A DNA stretch of 64,000 nt from JAWPMT01 sp965601475 (lineage in GTDB: Bacteria > Bacteroidota > Bacteroidia > Cytophagales > Cyclobacteriaceae): positions 5,890,001 through 5,954,000 of the forward strand of contig OZ271832.1 of the NCBI GenBank assembly GCA_965601475.1, in the 5' to 3' direction. Below, one piece after another: positions 25,462-34,940 of this stretch; position 1 is the first letter of the stretch, and every line of letters begins with the position of its first letter. The notes below the pieces were generated by a model that was given only the letters and a program-made list of their open reading frames with translations, ran no database searches and was not told the DNA's origin. The position numbers were made by a program, and so were the translations under genes.

Positions 25462-25896
25462 ATGAAATCAACACTCTTCCTCTCTGCACTGATGGTAGTA
25501 TCCGTAATGGCGATGGCTCAAACACCCATTGACGGCCTGCAAAAACAGAATCTCAAATACCTTGAATTTCAGGAAAGTGAAGGGTACGAATTCAGGTCTC
25601 AAATCATTACTGAGTTCGATGCGGCCAATGCATCGCAAAACGTCAATATCAAGTTAACTGATGACTATTCCTATGTCATTGTAGCCATAGGCGATAGCAA
25701 CATCCCAGGTATAGAACTGGAAATAAAGCCTTCAGGCAACGCCAACACTGAGTCCCTGTCACTGGAGGAGGGTTTGGCTGGACAGTCATATCGCTTGACT
25801 CCTTCCAAGTCCGGAAGATTCAAAATCTCCATTAACGCCACAGGCTTATCTCCTTCGCAAAAGGGATTCATAAGTTTCATGGTCCTCCGGAAATAG
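25462..25896 (+). CDS. Small secreted protein, unknown
   Basis: This 144-residue protein has a clear signal peptide (MKSTLFLSALMVVSVMAMAQ). The mature part is beta-rich (YSYVIVAIGD, IELEIKPS, GRFKISINATG, FISFMVLRK), like a small jelly-roll or pre-peptidase-type beta sandwich. No family recognised. It is divergent from the outer-membrane/S41 operon and is followed by a terminator-like hairpin. Confidence 0.72.
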   Translation: MKSTLFLSALMVVSVMAMAQTPIDGLQKQNLKYLEFQESEGYEFRSQIITEFDAANASQNVNIKLTDDYSYVIVAIGDSNIPGIELEIKPSGNANTESLSLEEGLAGQSYRLTPSKSGRFKISINATGLSPSQKGFISFMVLRK

Positions 25897-25909
25897 CGCT
25901 GTTCGGCAC

Positions 25910-25941
25910 GGAGGGTGTTAAATAAAGAAACCACACCCTCC
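25910..25941 (+). terminator. Terminator hairpin
   Basis: GGAGGGTGT (25910-25918) pairs perfectly with ACACCCTCC (25933-25941) around a 14-nt loop and is followed by ATTTTAG. It lies 14 bp after the small secreted protein's stop. Confidence 0.6.
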
Positions 25942-26022
25942 ATTTTAGTTCCCGTCTGAAGTACCCCAAACCTCGCTAAATTTGGAGTTCACGCATTTTT
26001 CAGTGTATCAATAGCGGCTCAC

Positions 26023-26598
26023 ATGGATGAAGTAATTTTTGAATTTCTAGCACCCTATATCGACCTCACGGAAGAAGAAAAGGCCATTCTGTCAGAAGAA
26101 AAATTCATAAAATCCTTCAAAAAGGGTGATATACTGCTGTCTGCCGGAGACACCTCGAGGGAATGCTTCTTTGTCCTGAAGGGTTGCGTATATAGCTATT
26201 ACGTGGTAGAGGGGGAATTGAAAGTCACGGAATTCTTTGAAGAGAAACAGCCCATCACTCCCGTCAGCTACGCAACCAAGAAACCATCTGCCTATTACCT
26301 GGAGTGTTTGGAGGACTGCATCATTTCCCTGGGCTCAGAAGAAAGAACAGCATCCATTATGAAGAAAATCCCAAGAATGGCCTATTTGGGTGCAGGTATT
26401 ATGCAGGATGAATTGGTGAACCAGAGAATCAAATACGATGCGCTTTTGAATTTTTCCCCTGAAGAGCGCTATCAAAACCTTCAAGACCACGCGCCGGGAT
26501 TATTGAGTAGAGTCCCCCAATACCTCATTGCCAGTTACCTGGGCATCAAGCCTGAATCCCTGAGCCGCATACGCAAACGCATGTTGAAACAATCCTGA
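26023..26598 (+). CDS. Crp/Fnr-type transcriptional regulator
   Basis: This 191-residue regulator has an N-terminal cNMP-binding-like domain (KKGDILLSAGDTSRECFFVLKG at about 36-57, with KPSAYYLECLED further on) and a C-terminal winged helix with SPEERYQNL and the recognition region VPQYLIASYLGIKPESLSRIRK. It is a paralogue of the regulator at 567-1148 with the same length. It lies 110 bp upstream of the DUF6326-like/oxidoreductase pair on the same strand and may control it. Confidence 0.88.
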   Translation: MDEVIFEFLAPYIDLTEEEKAILSEEKFIKSFKKGDILLSAGDTSRECFFVLKGCVYSYYVVEGELKVTEFFEEKQPITPVSYATKKPSAYYLECLEDCIISLGSEERTASIMKKIPRMAYLGAGIMQDELVNQRIKYDALLNFSPEERYQNLQDHAPGLLSRVPQYLIASYLGIKPESLSRIRKRMLKQS

Positions 26599-26708
26599 TT
26601 CAGCCCGCCCTGCCCGGAAAACATTGAGTGCTTTTTTCCTTTCTTAACCCAAGTCAATGAAAAAGGGCTTGCGACAGGAACAGCTTTGCCTTTTCAAAAA
26701 ACATTGGC

Positions 26709-27107
26709 ATGAAAGTAAACGATTTTCGAAGGCAGTCTTTGCTGTCCACTTTATGGGTTTTCGTTCTTTTCAATATGATTTTTCGGGATTTGCACCAGTT
26801 CGCCAACAAGGGCTTTCTGGAATCCTTAAACGCCCTGGAAGTCACTGAAGAACTTGTGCTCATTTTTGGCTTTGTCGTGGAGATCCCTATTTTGATGGTG
26901 TTACTGTCAAGGGTGTTACCGGATAGGATCAACAAATGGTCTAACCTGGTTGCTGCGGTGATCACCCTTCTGGGGTTAGCAAGCTCACTGGCTACCGCTG
27001 ATATGGATGATATCTTCTTTTTCCTCATTGAATGCGCAGCCATTGCCGCCATCGGCTTTACCGCCTGGCAATTACCATCTACTCATTCAAAAAAAGTATT
27101 GGCATGA
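26709..27107 (+). CDS. DUF6326-like four-helix membrane protein
   Basis: This 132-residue protein has four hydrophobic helices (LLSTLWVFVLFNMIF, LVLIFGFVVEIPILMVLL, WSNLVAAVITLLGLA, DIFFFLIECAAIAAIGF) and matches the small DUF6326 membrane family of Bacteroidota and others. Function unknown. Its stop overlaps the oxidoreductase start by ATGA. Confidence 0.75.
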   Translation: MKVNDFRRQSLLSTLWVFVLFNMIFRDLHQFANKGFLESLNALEVTEELVLIFGFVVEIPILMVLLSRVLPDRINKWSNLVAAVITLLGLASSLATADMDDIFFFLIECAAIAAIGFTAWQLPSTHSKKVLA

Positions 27108-28081
27108 AGATGAATGCGATCGTATGTACGCAGTACGGAACTCCCGATGTGCTACAACTGCAAGAGGTAGACATGCCGATACCCAAAGAGCAGGAGCTAC
27201 TGATCAAAGTTCAAGCTGCCGCCATCACCACGGCAGGCCTCATTGGCCGAAAAGGCTTGCCACGCTTTAGCCGCCTATTCAGCGGCTTATTCCGACCCAA
27301 GAAGGCTATTCTGGGCATGGAACTGGCTGGAGAAATCCGAGCTATCGGTAAAGGTGTATCCTCCTTCAAAACAGGAGATCAGGTGTTTGGTCTTACAGGC
27401 CTGAGGCTGGGATCAAACGCCGAATATGCCTGCCTGGCAGAGGACGCCGCACTGCTCCCCAAACCAACCAATATGACTTATGAAGAGTCTGCAGCGATCG
27501 TTGAAGGCGGTCTGACCGCACTGAATTTTCTCCGGAGTAAGGGAAAAATAAAGGCCGGTCAGCGTGTATTAATCTATGGTGCCTCGGGATCCGTGGGAAC
27601 CGCCTCCATACAGATAGCCAAATACCTTGGTGCACATGTCACCGGTGTTTGCAGTACTGCCAATCTGGATTTGGTAAAGTCGCTTGGAGCCCATGAGGTC
27701 ATTGATTACACCAGGCAGGATTTCACTCAAAATGGTCAGGCCTATGATCTGATTTTTGATACGGTTGGGAAGTGCTCTTTCCTCAACTGCCGAGGTTCAC
27801 TCAAGTCAAATGGCATCTACCTGGCCGCCGCCGGGTTGTCAACTGTGTTTCACATGTTATGGACAAAATGGTTCAGCCGCCAGAAAGCCATCCTGGCCAC
27901 TACTTACCTGAGAAGTACCGAGGCCATCAAGGAGGATCTTGTAGCCGTAAAGCTCTTGGTTGAGGCAGGGGTGCTTAAATCGGTCATTGACAAGCGATAT
28001 ACGCTAGAGCAAACCCCGGATGCTCATCGCTATGTCGAGACAGGGCGCAAAAAAGGGAATGTCGTCATCACCTTGAGTTGA
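27104..28081 (+). CDS. Zinc-less quinone-oxidoreductase-like dehydrogenase
   Basis: This 325-residue member of the medium-chain dehydrogenase/reductase superfamily has an N-terminal GroES-like domain and a Rossmann fold with VLIYGASGSVGTASIQIAK. The zinc-binding cysteines of classical alcohol dehydrogenases are missing, so it belongs with NAD(P)H:quinone or enoyl reductases (LGMELAGEI; GAHEVIDYT; YDLIFDTVG). Substrate unknown. The ATG at 27104 overlaps the DUF6326-like stop by 4 bp. Confidence 0.88.
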   Translation: MKMNAIVCTQYGTPDVLQLQEVDMPIPKEQELLIKVQAAAITTAGLIGRKGLPRFSRLFSGLFRPKKAILGMELAGEIRAIGKGVSSFKTGDQVFGLTGLRLGSNAEYACLAEDAALLPKPTNMTYEESAAIVEGGLTALNFLRSKGKIKAGQRVLIYGASGSVGTASIQIAKYLGAHVTGVCSTANLDLVKSLGAHEVIDYTRQDFTQNGQAYDLIFDTVGKCSFLNCRGSLKSNGIYLAAAGLSTVFHMLWTKWFSRQKAILATTYLRSTEAIKEDLVAVKLLVEAGVLKSVIDKRYTLEQTPDAHRYVETGRKKGNVVITLS

Positions 28082-28128
28082 TTGGGCCTGGTCCCATCTA
28101 AAAGGCACCGCACTAAATCGAATGAAAT

Positions 28129-29130
28129 ATGGGATTGAAGAGCTACCTACCTGGGTTGGCTGCGCTGTTCGCGGTCTTTACTGAAGTCATGCCGGGTATG
28201 GAGAAGTACGTCCAATTGCTGCCGACTCCAAACGTCGCGTGGGGATCGTCCATCGCCGACACTCAGTCATTGAAGACGGCGTCAAACCCGAAAATAAGTC
28301 AGCCACTTTGCGATTTGCTGACATCAGATTTTCAAGCGCTTGCCGATTTCACCGAAAGCCTAAATGGATTTGGTATCACATCACAGAAGTTCCATGAACT
28401 TTTTTGGGATGGCGCCACACAATCTCTTCTCTTTTATCAGAGATCTCAACGTGCGAATCGGAATGTCCTCAAGCGCATGAGGCATACGGACTTATGGACC
28501 CACAGGGACCTGGGACACCCATTGCAGCTCCCCAAAGCTGACTTGACGGACACGTCCAGGGCCTTCACGGCTTTAGGTCACTTTTCAGGTGAATGGCACG
28601 GCATATGGCAATCTAATGAGGTACATCACCTTTGGCTTCCAGTCCGGCGTTATCAGGAGGTACTCAGCGATCAATATGGGCTGGTGGGCTTTCAATCCTG
28701 CTTCACCGGAGACGGCTTTGGATGGAATTACGTGGTGGAAGGCAGGGACAGCGTACTGATTTTGGGGTTTGTATACCATTTCGATGATCAAGGCACCATA
28801 ACCTCAGAAAACCCACATTATGCCCAATTGAATACCAACAATCAACTGACCTGGGTTTCTGACAGTCACATCTATCATGAATTTGTTTGTGACGATCTCG
28901 TATGTGCTGAAAAAAGACACTACGTCATTACCGGTGCGGTGTACAAGAAGCAAACGGAAGCAACAGCAATCCGCGATGGCTTCCAAGCCATATACCTTTC
29001 AACAAACCAAGATCTTCCGGTATTCTCTTCATTGACTATCAGGAGTTTAAGCCGTTTTAGATCTATTATTACCCGAAAGATCGCTTCGGTATTGCACCGC
29101 CTTGCCTCCAAGGTGATGTCCATCAGATAA
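28129..29130 (+). CDS. Unknown protein with lipocalin-like segment
   Basis: This 333-residue protein is not recognised. A hydrophobic helix (LPGLAALFAVFTEVM) near the N-terminus may be an anchor. The centre contains FSGEWHGIWQSNEV followed by several strands (LVGFQSCFTGDG, SVLILGFVYHFDD), recalling the G-x-W start of lipocalin-type barrels. Cysteines occur in the second half (FVCDDLVCAEKRHY). It begins 47 bp after the oxidoreductase, perhaps co-transcribed. Confidence 0.55.
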   Translation: MGLKSYLPGLAALFAVFTEVMPGMEKYVQLLPTPNVAWGSSIADTQSLKTASNPKISQPLCDLLTSDFQALADFTESLNGFGITSQKFHELFWDGATQSLLFYQRSQRANRNVLKRMRHTDLWTHRDLGHPLQLPKADLTDTSRAFTALGHFSGEWHGIWQSNEVHHLWLPVRRYQEVLSDQYGLVGFQSCFTGDGFGWNYVVEGRDSVLILGFVYHFDDQGTITSENPHYAQLNTNNQLTWVSDSHIYHEFVCDDLVCAEKRHYVITGAVYKKQTEATAIRDGFQAIYLSTNQDLPVFSSLTIRSLSRFRSIITRKIASVLHRLASKVMSIR

Positions 29131-29182
29131 ACCCATTTGAAGCGCTGCCTGGTACGACTGAGTAGTAGGTAGTCTTTTTTGT

Positions 29183-29445
29183 GAGTTAGATCCTCTTAGC
29201 TATTTGTGTGGCCACTATCGTCTGGGTGGACATGGTGAAGGCGATATCTACATTATTTTCAGGAATGAGGACAGCAGTTGGCTACCTGCAAAGAACATGG
29301 GTCGGCTATTAATTCTTCTGCCAATGAGTTTCCTTCAGGGCTTACACCAGATGGTAAATACTTTATTTTCGCCAGCAGCAGGTTAGGTTTTTTCATGCCC
29401 GATATTTACTGGGTAGATGCGCAGGTGATCGAAGAATTGAGATGA
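29183..29445 (+). pseudogene. Frameshifted C-terminal remnant of a PD40/WD40-like protein
   Basis: Reading from about 29183 one frame gives YRLGGHGEGDIYIIFRNEDS followed by SWLPAKNMG. The sequence then continues in a second frame as SAINSSANEFPSGLTPDGKY, IFASSRLG, then PDIYWVDAQVIEELR and the TGA at 29443-29445. Together these match the well-conserved end of Bacteroidota PD40-repeat secreted proteins. The frame changes near 29300 and there is no upstream N-terminal part, so this is a decayed 3' fragment. Confidence 0.8.
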
Positions 29446-29489
29446 TTCAGGCCATTTCAGGCGCATTGACTAGACATACTTGAAATGAT

Positions 29490-30383
29490 ATGCCAGAAAC
29501 AATCCGCAACGACCGAATAAGCCTCCAGGTGGACCTTCCGGGTGAAAACTACCAACAATCACGATTCGACTGGACAGGAAAAGTCACCAGGTTGGATTTT
29601 GATGGAATATCAATGGCTGGCCATGAATTACCGAGCGGCGCCGATCCCACCTACGGGCAAGGCTTCTACAATGAGTTTGGGATGGACCAGGCCTTGGGCT
29701 TTGCCGAAACACCAGTAGGTGACTGGTTTCACAAAATTGGCATTGGACTCCTTCAGAAAAAGGGACGTGTCTATGACTTTCAAAAACCTTACAATATTCT
29801 ACCGGCCACATTCGAGGTGGTGACTCGGGCAGATCAGGTCACAATAATTTGCAAGTCTGCCCAGCGCCATGGATATGCCTATGTTTTGACCAAAACCATC
29901 CAACTCCAGGAAAATGGGTTTGTCATTGTCTATGACCTGAAAAACACCGGGGAGAAACGGATTGCCACACAAGAGTATGCGCACAATTTCATCACCATCC
30001 ACGATCTGGATATCAATCCCGATTACGCCCTTGAATTCCCTTTTGGAATTGACCCCTCGCTTTTCATTGAGCATGTGAATCCCGAAAAGCTGGTAAATAT
30101 TGAACATCAGGAAGTACGTTTTCGAGGAAGTCCAAGGAAGCAGTTTTTCTTCAGCAATCTTTCGGGCGATCGGAAAGTGACAGCATCTTGGCGCCTCGTG
30201 CAACATAAACATCAAGTGGGTATTTCAGAAACAGGTAGCTTTGAAACCCAGGCCATCAACCTTTGGGGCTGGGGACATGTGATCAGCCCGGAATTGTTCA
30301 TCAACATTGACCTTGGAGCCGGGCAATCCACCACATGGAGCAGGACCTATCATTGTTTCCATCTCGGCACCGCTTCGAGATAA
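29490..30383 (+). CDS. Galactose-mutarotase-like protein
   Basis: This 297-residue beta-rich protein resembles the aldose-1-epimerase/galactose-mutarotase superfamily: ISLQVDLPGEN..SRFDWTG at the start, YGQGFYNEFGMD, LTKTIQLQENGFVIVYDLKN and EYAHNFITIHD. No signal peptide. Candidate active residues are the His and Glu in YAHNF and the N-terminal FGMD region, but I cannot confirm them. Possibly a sugar-binding or epimerase enzyme in the cytoplasm. Confidence 0.6.
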   Translation: MPETIRNDRISLQVDLPGENYQQSRFDWTGKVTRLDFDGISMAGHELPSGADPTYGQGFYNEFGMDQALGFAETPVGDWFHKIGIGLLQKKGRVYDFQKPYNILPATFEVVTRADQVTIICKSAQRHGYAYVLTKTIQLQENGFVIVYDLKNTGEKRIATQEYAHNFITIHDLDINPDYALEFPFGIDPSLFIEHVNPEKLVNIEHQEVRFRGSPRKQFFFSNLSGDRKVTASWRLVQHKHQVGISETGSFETQAINLWGWGHVISPELFINIDLGAGQSTTWSRTYHCFHLGTASR

Positions 30384-30490
30384 AAGGACTACGATGCCAT
30401 GTGTTTAGGCATTTGTATAGACTTCTTGCGCTACAGTGCGTATAAGATTCAAACCTCTTTTAGGTAGACCCGTACTTGAAGATCCGAGCT

Positions 30491-30862
30491 ATGACTTATA
30501 AACTTTATGCCGCTAGAATTTTTGTGGAAGATTGGGAATCTGCAATGGACTTCTATGAAAATGTACTTGGACTGAATTCACAATTCAAGGACGGCGCCAG
30601 TGGCTGGGCACAAATGGAGGTGGGTGAAGATGTTTACTTGGGAATAGAGCGTTTGGAACGGCATGACCCTGAATTCAAGGAGCTTGTTGGGAGGTTTGTA
30701 GGAATCTCTTTGCTCGTCGAGGACATTGACAAAACCTACAGCCGCTTAATTGAAAAAGAGGTAGAATTCGTTGGACCTCCGGAAAAACAAGCATGGGGAG
30801 GGACTTTGGCGCACTTCAAAGATTTGGACGGAAATATATTGACCCTACTTAGTACCAACTAG
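30491..30862 (+). CDS. VOC-family (glyoxalase/bleomycin resistance-like) protein
   Basis: This 123-residue protein holds the beta-alpha-beta-beta-beta repeats of the vicinal-oxygen-chelate fold: AARIFVEDWESAMDFYENVLGL, then AQMEVGEDVYLGI, and the second half VGISLLVEDIDKTYSRLIE with WGGTLAHFKDLDGNILTLL. Glu and His ligands could bind a metal, but the substrate is not predictable. The ATG at 30491 is preferred over the TTG at 30476. Confidence 0.88.
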   Translation: MTYKLYAARIFVEDWESAMDFYENVLGLNSQFKDGASGWAQMEVGEDVYLGIERLERHDPEFKELVGRFVGISLLVEDIDKTYSRLIEKEVEFVGPPEKQAWGGTLAHFKDLDGNILTLLSTN

Positions 30863-31037
30863 TTGAGCAAAGATTGAACCGACAAGAATCCTGCGCTAGC
30901 AAGACGTCAACCATACAATACGCAGAATCAATGGGTACCTCCTGATCAATATCCGATACCGTGTCCTGATTTCGCATCTAGCACGTCATTTTCGGTCATT
31001 ACCCCGTAGTTTTATCTCGAAAACCTAACCTTATCAA

Positions 31038-32156
31038 ATGCTAGTTGCTAACTGGGTTGCTGCTACTTTATGCGTTGTTCTAGCTCTGGCTGTTCTGGTG
31101 AAACAGAATAAGAAAAATACCGACTATTTCCTCCTAGCTTCGATTTTGGGTTTCGCCGCATATCCGATTTCTGATATTTGGACCAACTACACCCTGAATC
31201 ACTGGAGTTTTGCGTTTCATGCCTTGGCTTCCTATGCCATGTTTTCACCATTTTTCCTGTACGCGATGCTTCTGATTTCGAGGAAGCACCGTGTGGAGAA
31301 ATCCTGGTTTTGGTTTTTGGCCTTCCACATCTCTTATTTCCTGTTTGTCATCCTCGACGTATTCATCCTCTTCGACTACGGCCAGGAAGAGGTTCGTCGG
31401 CTCTACTACGGCCCTACCCCTAACCGACTCTATATATTCTTCTATAAGGGCTTGCAGCTCTATACCATAGGTCTGTTAATCTGGTTTTTATCCAAACTGA
31501 GGATCTATCAAAGGCGAATCCAGGATTACTACTCTAACCTAGAAGCAGTGCGACTCGACTGGCTCAAATACTTCACATGGATTTACATCTTGAGCTATAG
31601 CACGGCCTTTCTTGCACATTTGGCCTACAACTTCAGACTGGTCAGCGATATCAGAATTCCGTATTTGCTTACTTCAGTTGCCATCGCCCTCTCGTTGTTG
31701 TGGATGTTCTACCAGGGTCTGAGGCAGCACGCACTGGCAAACTTCTCAGAACCTGCTCCGCAATCTGGAAATGCGAAGAAATATGCGAGCTCATCACTCT
31801 CCAATGAATCTGCGAATGAACTGTTTGCGTCCATCAAGGAGCTCTTTGACAAAGAAAGGATCTTTCACAACCCAGACCTGAAGGTGCAGGACATTGCAGG
31901 GAAACTAGGGGTAACCAATCACAACGTATCACAAGTACTGAATGAGATCGCCGGGAAATCCTTTTACGAGTTTGTCAACGACTACAGGCTTGGTTACTTC
32001 AAAGAACAACTCGCCGATCCTGAAAAGAGACGTTATACAATTTTGGCCCTCGGTATGGAAAGTGGTTTCAACTCGAAGGCATCCATCAATCGCGTGTTCA
32101 AGCAGCAACTGGGACTGACCCCAAAAGAGTATCAACAGCAAATGCTCGCTTCCTGA
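31038..32156 (+). CDS. Membrane-bound AraC-family regulator
   Basis: This 372-residue protein has seven hydrophobic helices (first ATLCVVLALAVLV, last IALSLLWMFYQGL) and a C-terminal AraC domain (LKVQDIAGKLGVTNHNVSQVL; YTILALGMESGFNSKASINRV; LGLTPKEYQQQ). It has the same architecture as the regulators at 8436, 33820, 39069 and 46749. The porin-like gene 100 bp downstream is a natural target. Confidence 0.88.
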   Translation: MLVANWVAATLCVVLALAVLVKQNKKNTDYFLLASILGFAAYPISDIWTNYTLNHWSFAFHALASYAMFSPFFLYAMLLISRKHRVEKSWFWFLAFHISYFLFVILDVFILFDYGQEEVRRLYYGPTPNRLYIFFYKGLQLYTIGLLIWFLSKLRIYQRRIQDYYSNLEAVRLDWLKYFTWIYILSYSTAFLAHLAYNFRLVSDIRIPYLLTSVAIALSLLWMFYQGLRQHALANFSEPAPQSGNAKKYASSSLSNESANELFASIKELFDKERIFHNPDLKVQDIAGKLGVTNHNVSQVLNEIAGKSFYEFVNDYRLGYFKEQLADPEKRRYTILALGMESGFNSKASINRVFKQQLGLTPKEYQQQMLAS

Positions 32157-32256
32157 AAAAAGGACTCAAATTCTTATGAAAATGGCTCAAATCAGCGTAT
32201 GAGTCGATCTCTTCCATGGATGGATAGTGATTTGTGGGAAAACAAATTCCACAACC

Positions 32257-32895
32257 ATGAAAAAAACGCTACTAATTTTTGGGATGACCCTGACCTTGGG
32301 TCTTGCTCACGCACAATCCGGACAACCCCTTGAAGATCGGGTGAGTCTGGTATTTGGAACCAATCAGCTATTGATTGATGGTTTTAACATCGAGGGAAAC
32401 CTGTTCTATAAGCGATTGGCTTTCGATTATTCACACGGCATCTCGCTGGACCTGACCAATGATATCCTTACAGGCGACGCCAAGGATCAGGGTCTGACGG
32501 CCCACATCCCGTACTCTACAGGGTTTGGCATCGGTTACCGATTTACTGATTGGTTCAACTTGAGGGCAGAACCTAAGTGGCACAGGTTTGAGTTGTACTA
32601 CGAAGGTGACGAGCAAACCGAGCAGAACCTGATCGGGGAATACACCACCTTTACATTGGGCCTTGGGGCCTATGTCAACTGGTTGCCGTTCAAGAACAAG
32701 GACAATTTATTGAAGGGCATCACACTCGCTCCCAGTTTCAGGTGGTGGCCCAGGGTCTCGGATACACTTGATGGTGATCTTGTGTATGAAAATCGAATCA
32801 CAGGGCAAACGGAGACCCATGAAGCCTTGGAAATTGGCTTCGGAAACACACCCTTCTTCTTCAACCTGAGTGTAGGGTACAGTTGGAAATTCTGA
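32257..32895 (+). CDS. Outer-membrane beta-barrel protein
   Basis: This 212-residue protein has a signal peptide (LLIFGMTLTLGLAHAQ) and a barrel-like pattern of strands, RVSLVFGTNQLLIDGFNIEG, then IGYRFTDWFNLRAEPKWHRF, and a final FNLSVGYSWKF ending in Phe, as outer-membrane proteins do. Probably a small barrel of eight to ten strands. It follows an AraC-type gene and ends with a hairpin. Confidence 0.8.
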   Translation: MKKTLLIFGMTLTLGLAHAQSGQPLEDRVSLVFGTNQLLIDGFNIEGNLFYKRLAFDYSHGISLDLTNDILTGDAKDQGLTAHIPYSTGFGIGYRFTDWFNLRAEPKWHRFELYYEGDEQTEQNLIGEYTTFTLGLGAYVNWLPFKNKDNLLKGITLAPSFRWWPRVSDTLDGDLVYENRITGQTETHEALEIGFGNTPFFFNLSVGYSWKF

Positions 32896-32902
32896 ATGAC
32901 CA

Positions 32903-32925
32903 GGTGGCTGATTTCAACAGCCACC
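32903..32925 (+). terminator. Terminator-like hairpin
   Basis: GGTGGCTG (32903-32910) pairs perfectly with CAGCCACC (32918-32925) across the 7-nt loop ATTTCAA, starting 8 bp after the stop codon. The following tract is only partly T-rich. The remaining 265 bp up to 33190 hold nothing recognisable. Confidence 0.55.
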
Positions 32926-33190
32926 CTTGCTTGAATCATTTTGACTATGCAAGTCAAATGGGGTGATGCTACTCAGAAGCGCATGTGAAATTTTGGAATC
33001 CACCAGAGCACATACCATAGACTGAGAAATCCACCATTTCCAGTAAGAATTGAATCAATCCGCACGAACTCCCGTTAAGGTCATTTTTGTTCTACCAAGC
33101 ATCAAATACAATGGACTAAGGGTCTGAGCAGATCTCCATCATTGTGAACACCATTTTTATCAGCACTTAATTTTTGCACGCTATATCCTA

Positions 33191-33679
33191 ATGATACACC
33201 TCATTGTCGGAAATACAGGATCCGGAAAAACCACCTACGCCCATCAACTTAAAGACATAACCAACGCCATTCACTTCTCGATCGACCAGTGGAATAAGAC
33301 ATTATTTTTGCCTGACAAAGGGCCCACAGACGGGTTGCGGTGGTTTCTGGAAAGAATCAATCGGGAAGAAGCCATCATCATGAGTCTGATCGAACAGTTA
33401 GAATCCGTAGGAACAGATTCGATTTTGGATCTGGGATTCGCCAAGTTTGAACACCGAAAGAAATTCAGAGCCTTCGCAGACGAAAATGGTTTCGAACACA
33501 CGACCCACTATCTGGACATTCCAACGGCGACTCGATTCCAGCGGGTCATGAACAGGAATGAGGAAAAAGGGCAATCCTTCGAGTTTGAGGTGTCCAGGGA
33601 CGAATTTGACTTCATGGAAAGCTGGTTTGAAGCGCCTGATGCAAATGAAATGCGAGGAGGCACCATTATAACGCTTTGA
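33191..33679 (+). CDS. P-loop ATPase or kinase-like protein
   Basis: This 162-residue protein starts with a Walker A motif GNTGSGKT (residues 7-14), followed by SIDQWNKTLF and a helical lid-like region. It resembles the AAA_33/zeta-toxin-like group of small kinases that phosphorylate sugars, nucleotides or drugs. ILDLGFAKFEHR may be the Walker B side. No antitoxin-like partner is next to it. Substrate unknown. Confidence 0.8.
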   Translation: MIHLIVGNTGSGKTTYAHQLKDITNAIHFSIDQWNKTLFLPDKGPTDGLRWFLERINREEAIIMSLIEQLESVGTDSILDLGFAKFEHRKKFRAFADENGFEHTTHYLDIPTATRFQRVMNRNEEKGQSFEFEVSRDEFDFMESWFEAPDANEMRGGTIITL

Positions 33680-33819
33680 TGCCCTCTCTTTGGTGCATAA
33701 ACCCGTCATGTGAAATTTGATCAGCAGGACTCCCGCGGATGACGGTCAGGTAGGGGTTGTTTTCAGGAATGCAGATTTTTGGTTTCTTTGATGTACGCAT
33801 CAATTGAGATCCTGACCCC

Positions 33820-34872
33820 ATGACCGTTGATCCTTGGTTTGTAGTCTTGTCCTTAGGACTGGCAGAAGGATTGTTCCTCATGGTAGCGCTGTTCCTACTA
33901 CGCAACAAGAGACAACTCTCGATCAACATCCTGATCAGTCTCATCTTGTGTCTCCTGTCGTTAATCACCTTGCAACTCTTGGGGTTTTTTCTCGATGATG
34001 CCGAAATGACGCAGCTATACCAATTCGGAGGAGGCATCCCTTTCCTGATGGGTCCACTGCTGTTCTTCTATTTGAAATCTGTAGTTCGACCGGATTATGC
34101 ATTCGGCGTTTCATCGTACGTGCACCTCCTTCCGTTCGTCCTATACCTTACGCTACTGGTTTTTCCCAGCATGCGGAGCATGTACACTGTCGGCCTTTTC
34201 ACCTTCGCCAAGGCAATGCATACATTCGCCTATCTGGTCTTTGCCTACATTTTCCTCCGGAAAACCTCATCGTCTAATGATCACAAAAAGACCTGGTACA
34301 ATGCCAAACTGCTTTCCAGATTGGTCGTACTCCAAATCTTCGCGCTTCTGTTGATTTATGGTATGGTGGCGATTGAGCTTACCATTCCCAAACTGGAGAT
34401 TGATTCTGACAGGATCTCGGCAGCAATTTTTGTCTTCTTCTTTTTCGCCCTGGTTCTTCTCATCATCTTACATCCCGACAGTACGATTCCCAACAAGCAT
34501 ATGCGGGGTTCCTATGTCACCTCCAGCTTGGATGAAAAGCAAAAAAAGGACACCCATGAGCGACTAATTCATTTGCTCGAAACGGAGAAACCCCACCTGA
34601 ATCCGGAGCTGACCCTTGGTATCCTGGCGGAAAAACTCGAGGTCAATACACATCAGTTGTCGCAGGTAATCAATGAAATGCAGCACAAGAATTTCAACCA
34701 GTTGATCAATGAATACCGGGTGGAGGAAGTGAAGAAAAATATCCTGGACCCGAAGAGGTCGCTGTTGGGTATTGCCTATGACAGTGGCTTCAAAAGCAAA
34801 TCAGCCTTCAACCGTATTTTCAAAGCGATAGAAGGTCAGACGCCTTCACAATTCAAGAAAAGCCTGGAGTAA
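33820..34872 (+). CDS. Membrane-bound AraC-family regulator
   Basis: This 350-residue protein has seven hydrophobic helices over the first 220 residues and an AraC domain at the C-terminus (LTLGILAEKLEVNTHQLSQVI; LLGIAYDSGFKSKSAFNRIF; EGQTPSQFKKSL). It precedes a hydrolase gene by about 70 bp on the same strand, a possible target. Confidence 0.88.
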   Translation: MTVDPWFVVLSLGLAEGLFLMVALFLLRNKRQLSINILISLILCLLSLITLQLLGFFLDDAEMTQLYQFGGGIPFLMGPLLFFYLKSVVRPDYAFGVSSYVHLLPFVLYLTLLVFPSMRSMYTVGLFTFAKAMHTFAYLVFAYIFLRKTSSSNDHKKTWYNAKLLSRLVVLQIFALLLIYGMVAIELTIPKLEIDSDRISAAIFVFFFFALVLLIILHPDSTIPNKHMRGSYVTSSLDEKQKKDTHERLIHLLETEKPHLNPELTLGILAEKLEVNTHQLSQVINEMQHKNFNQLINEYRVEEVKKNILDPKRSLLGIAYDSGFKSKSAFNRIFKAIEGQTPSQFKKSLE

Positions 34873-34940
34873 TAAGTCCCAGATGATAGATTAGGTCGAT
34901 TCTTTCCGTGTCGGCTCGATCCTTTGTTTCAAAACTCAAA

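Noticed and set aside
24465..25463. Long version of the outer-membrane gene starting at 25463
   Set aside because: The first 71 residues lack a signal peptide and run through the divergent promoter region; the ATG at 25250 gives a proper signal peptide.
33191..33679. Zeta-type toxin of a toxin-antitoxin pair
   Set aside because: A Walker A motif alone does not make a toxin, and no small antitoxin-like gene is next to it.
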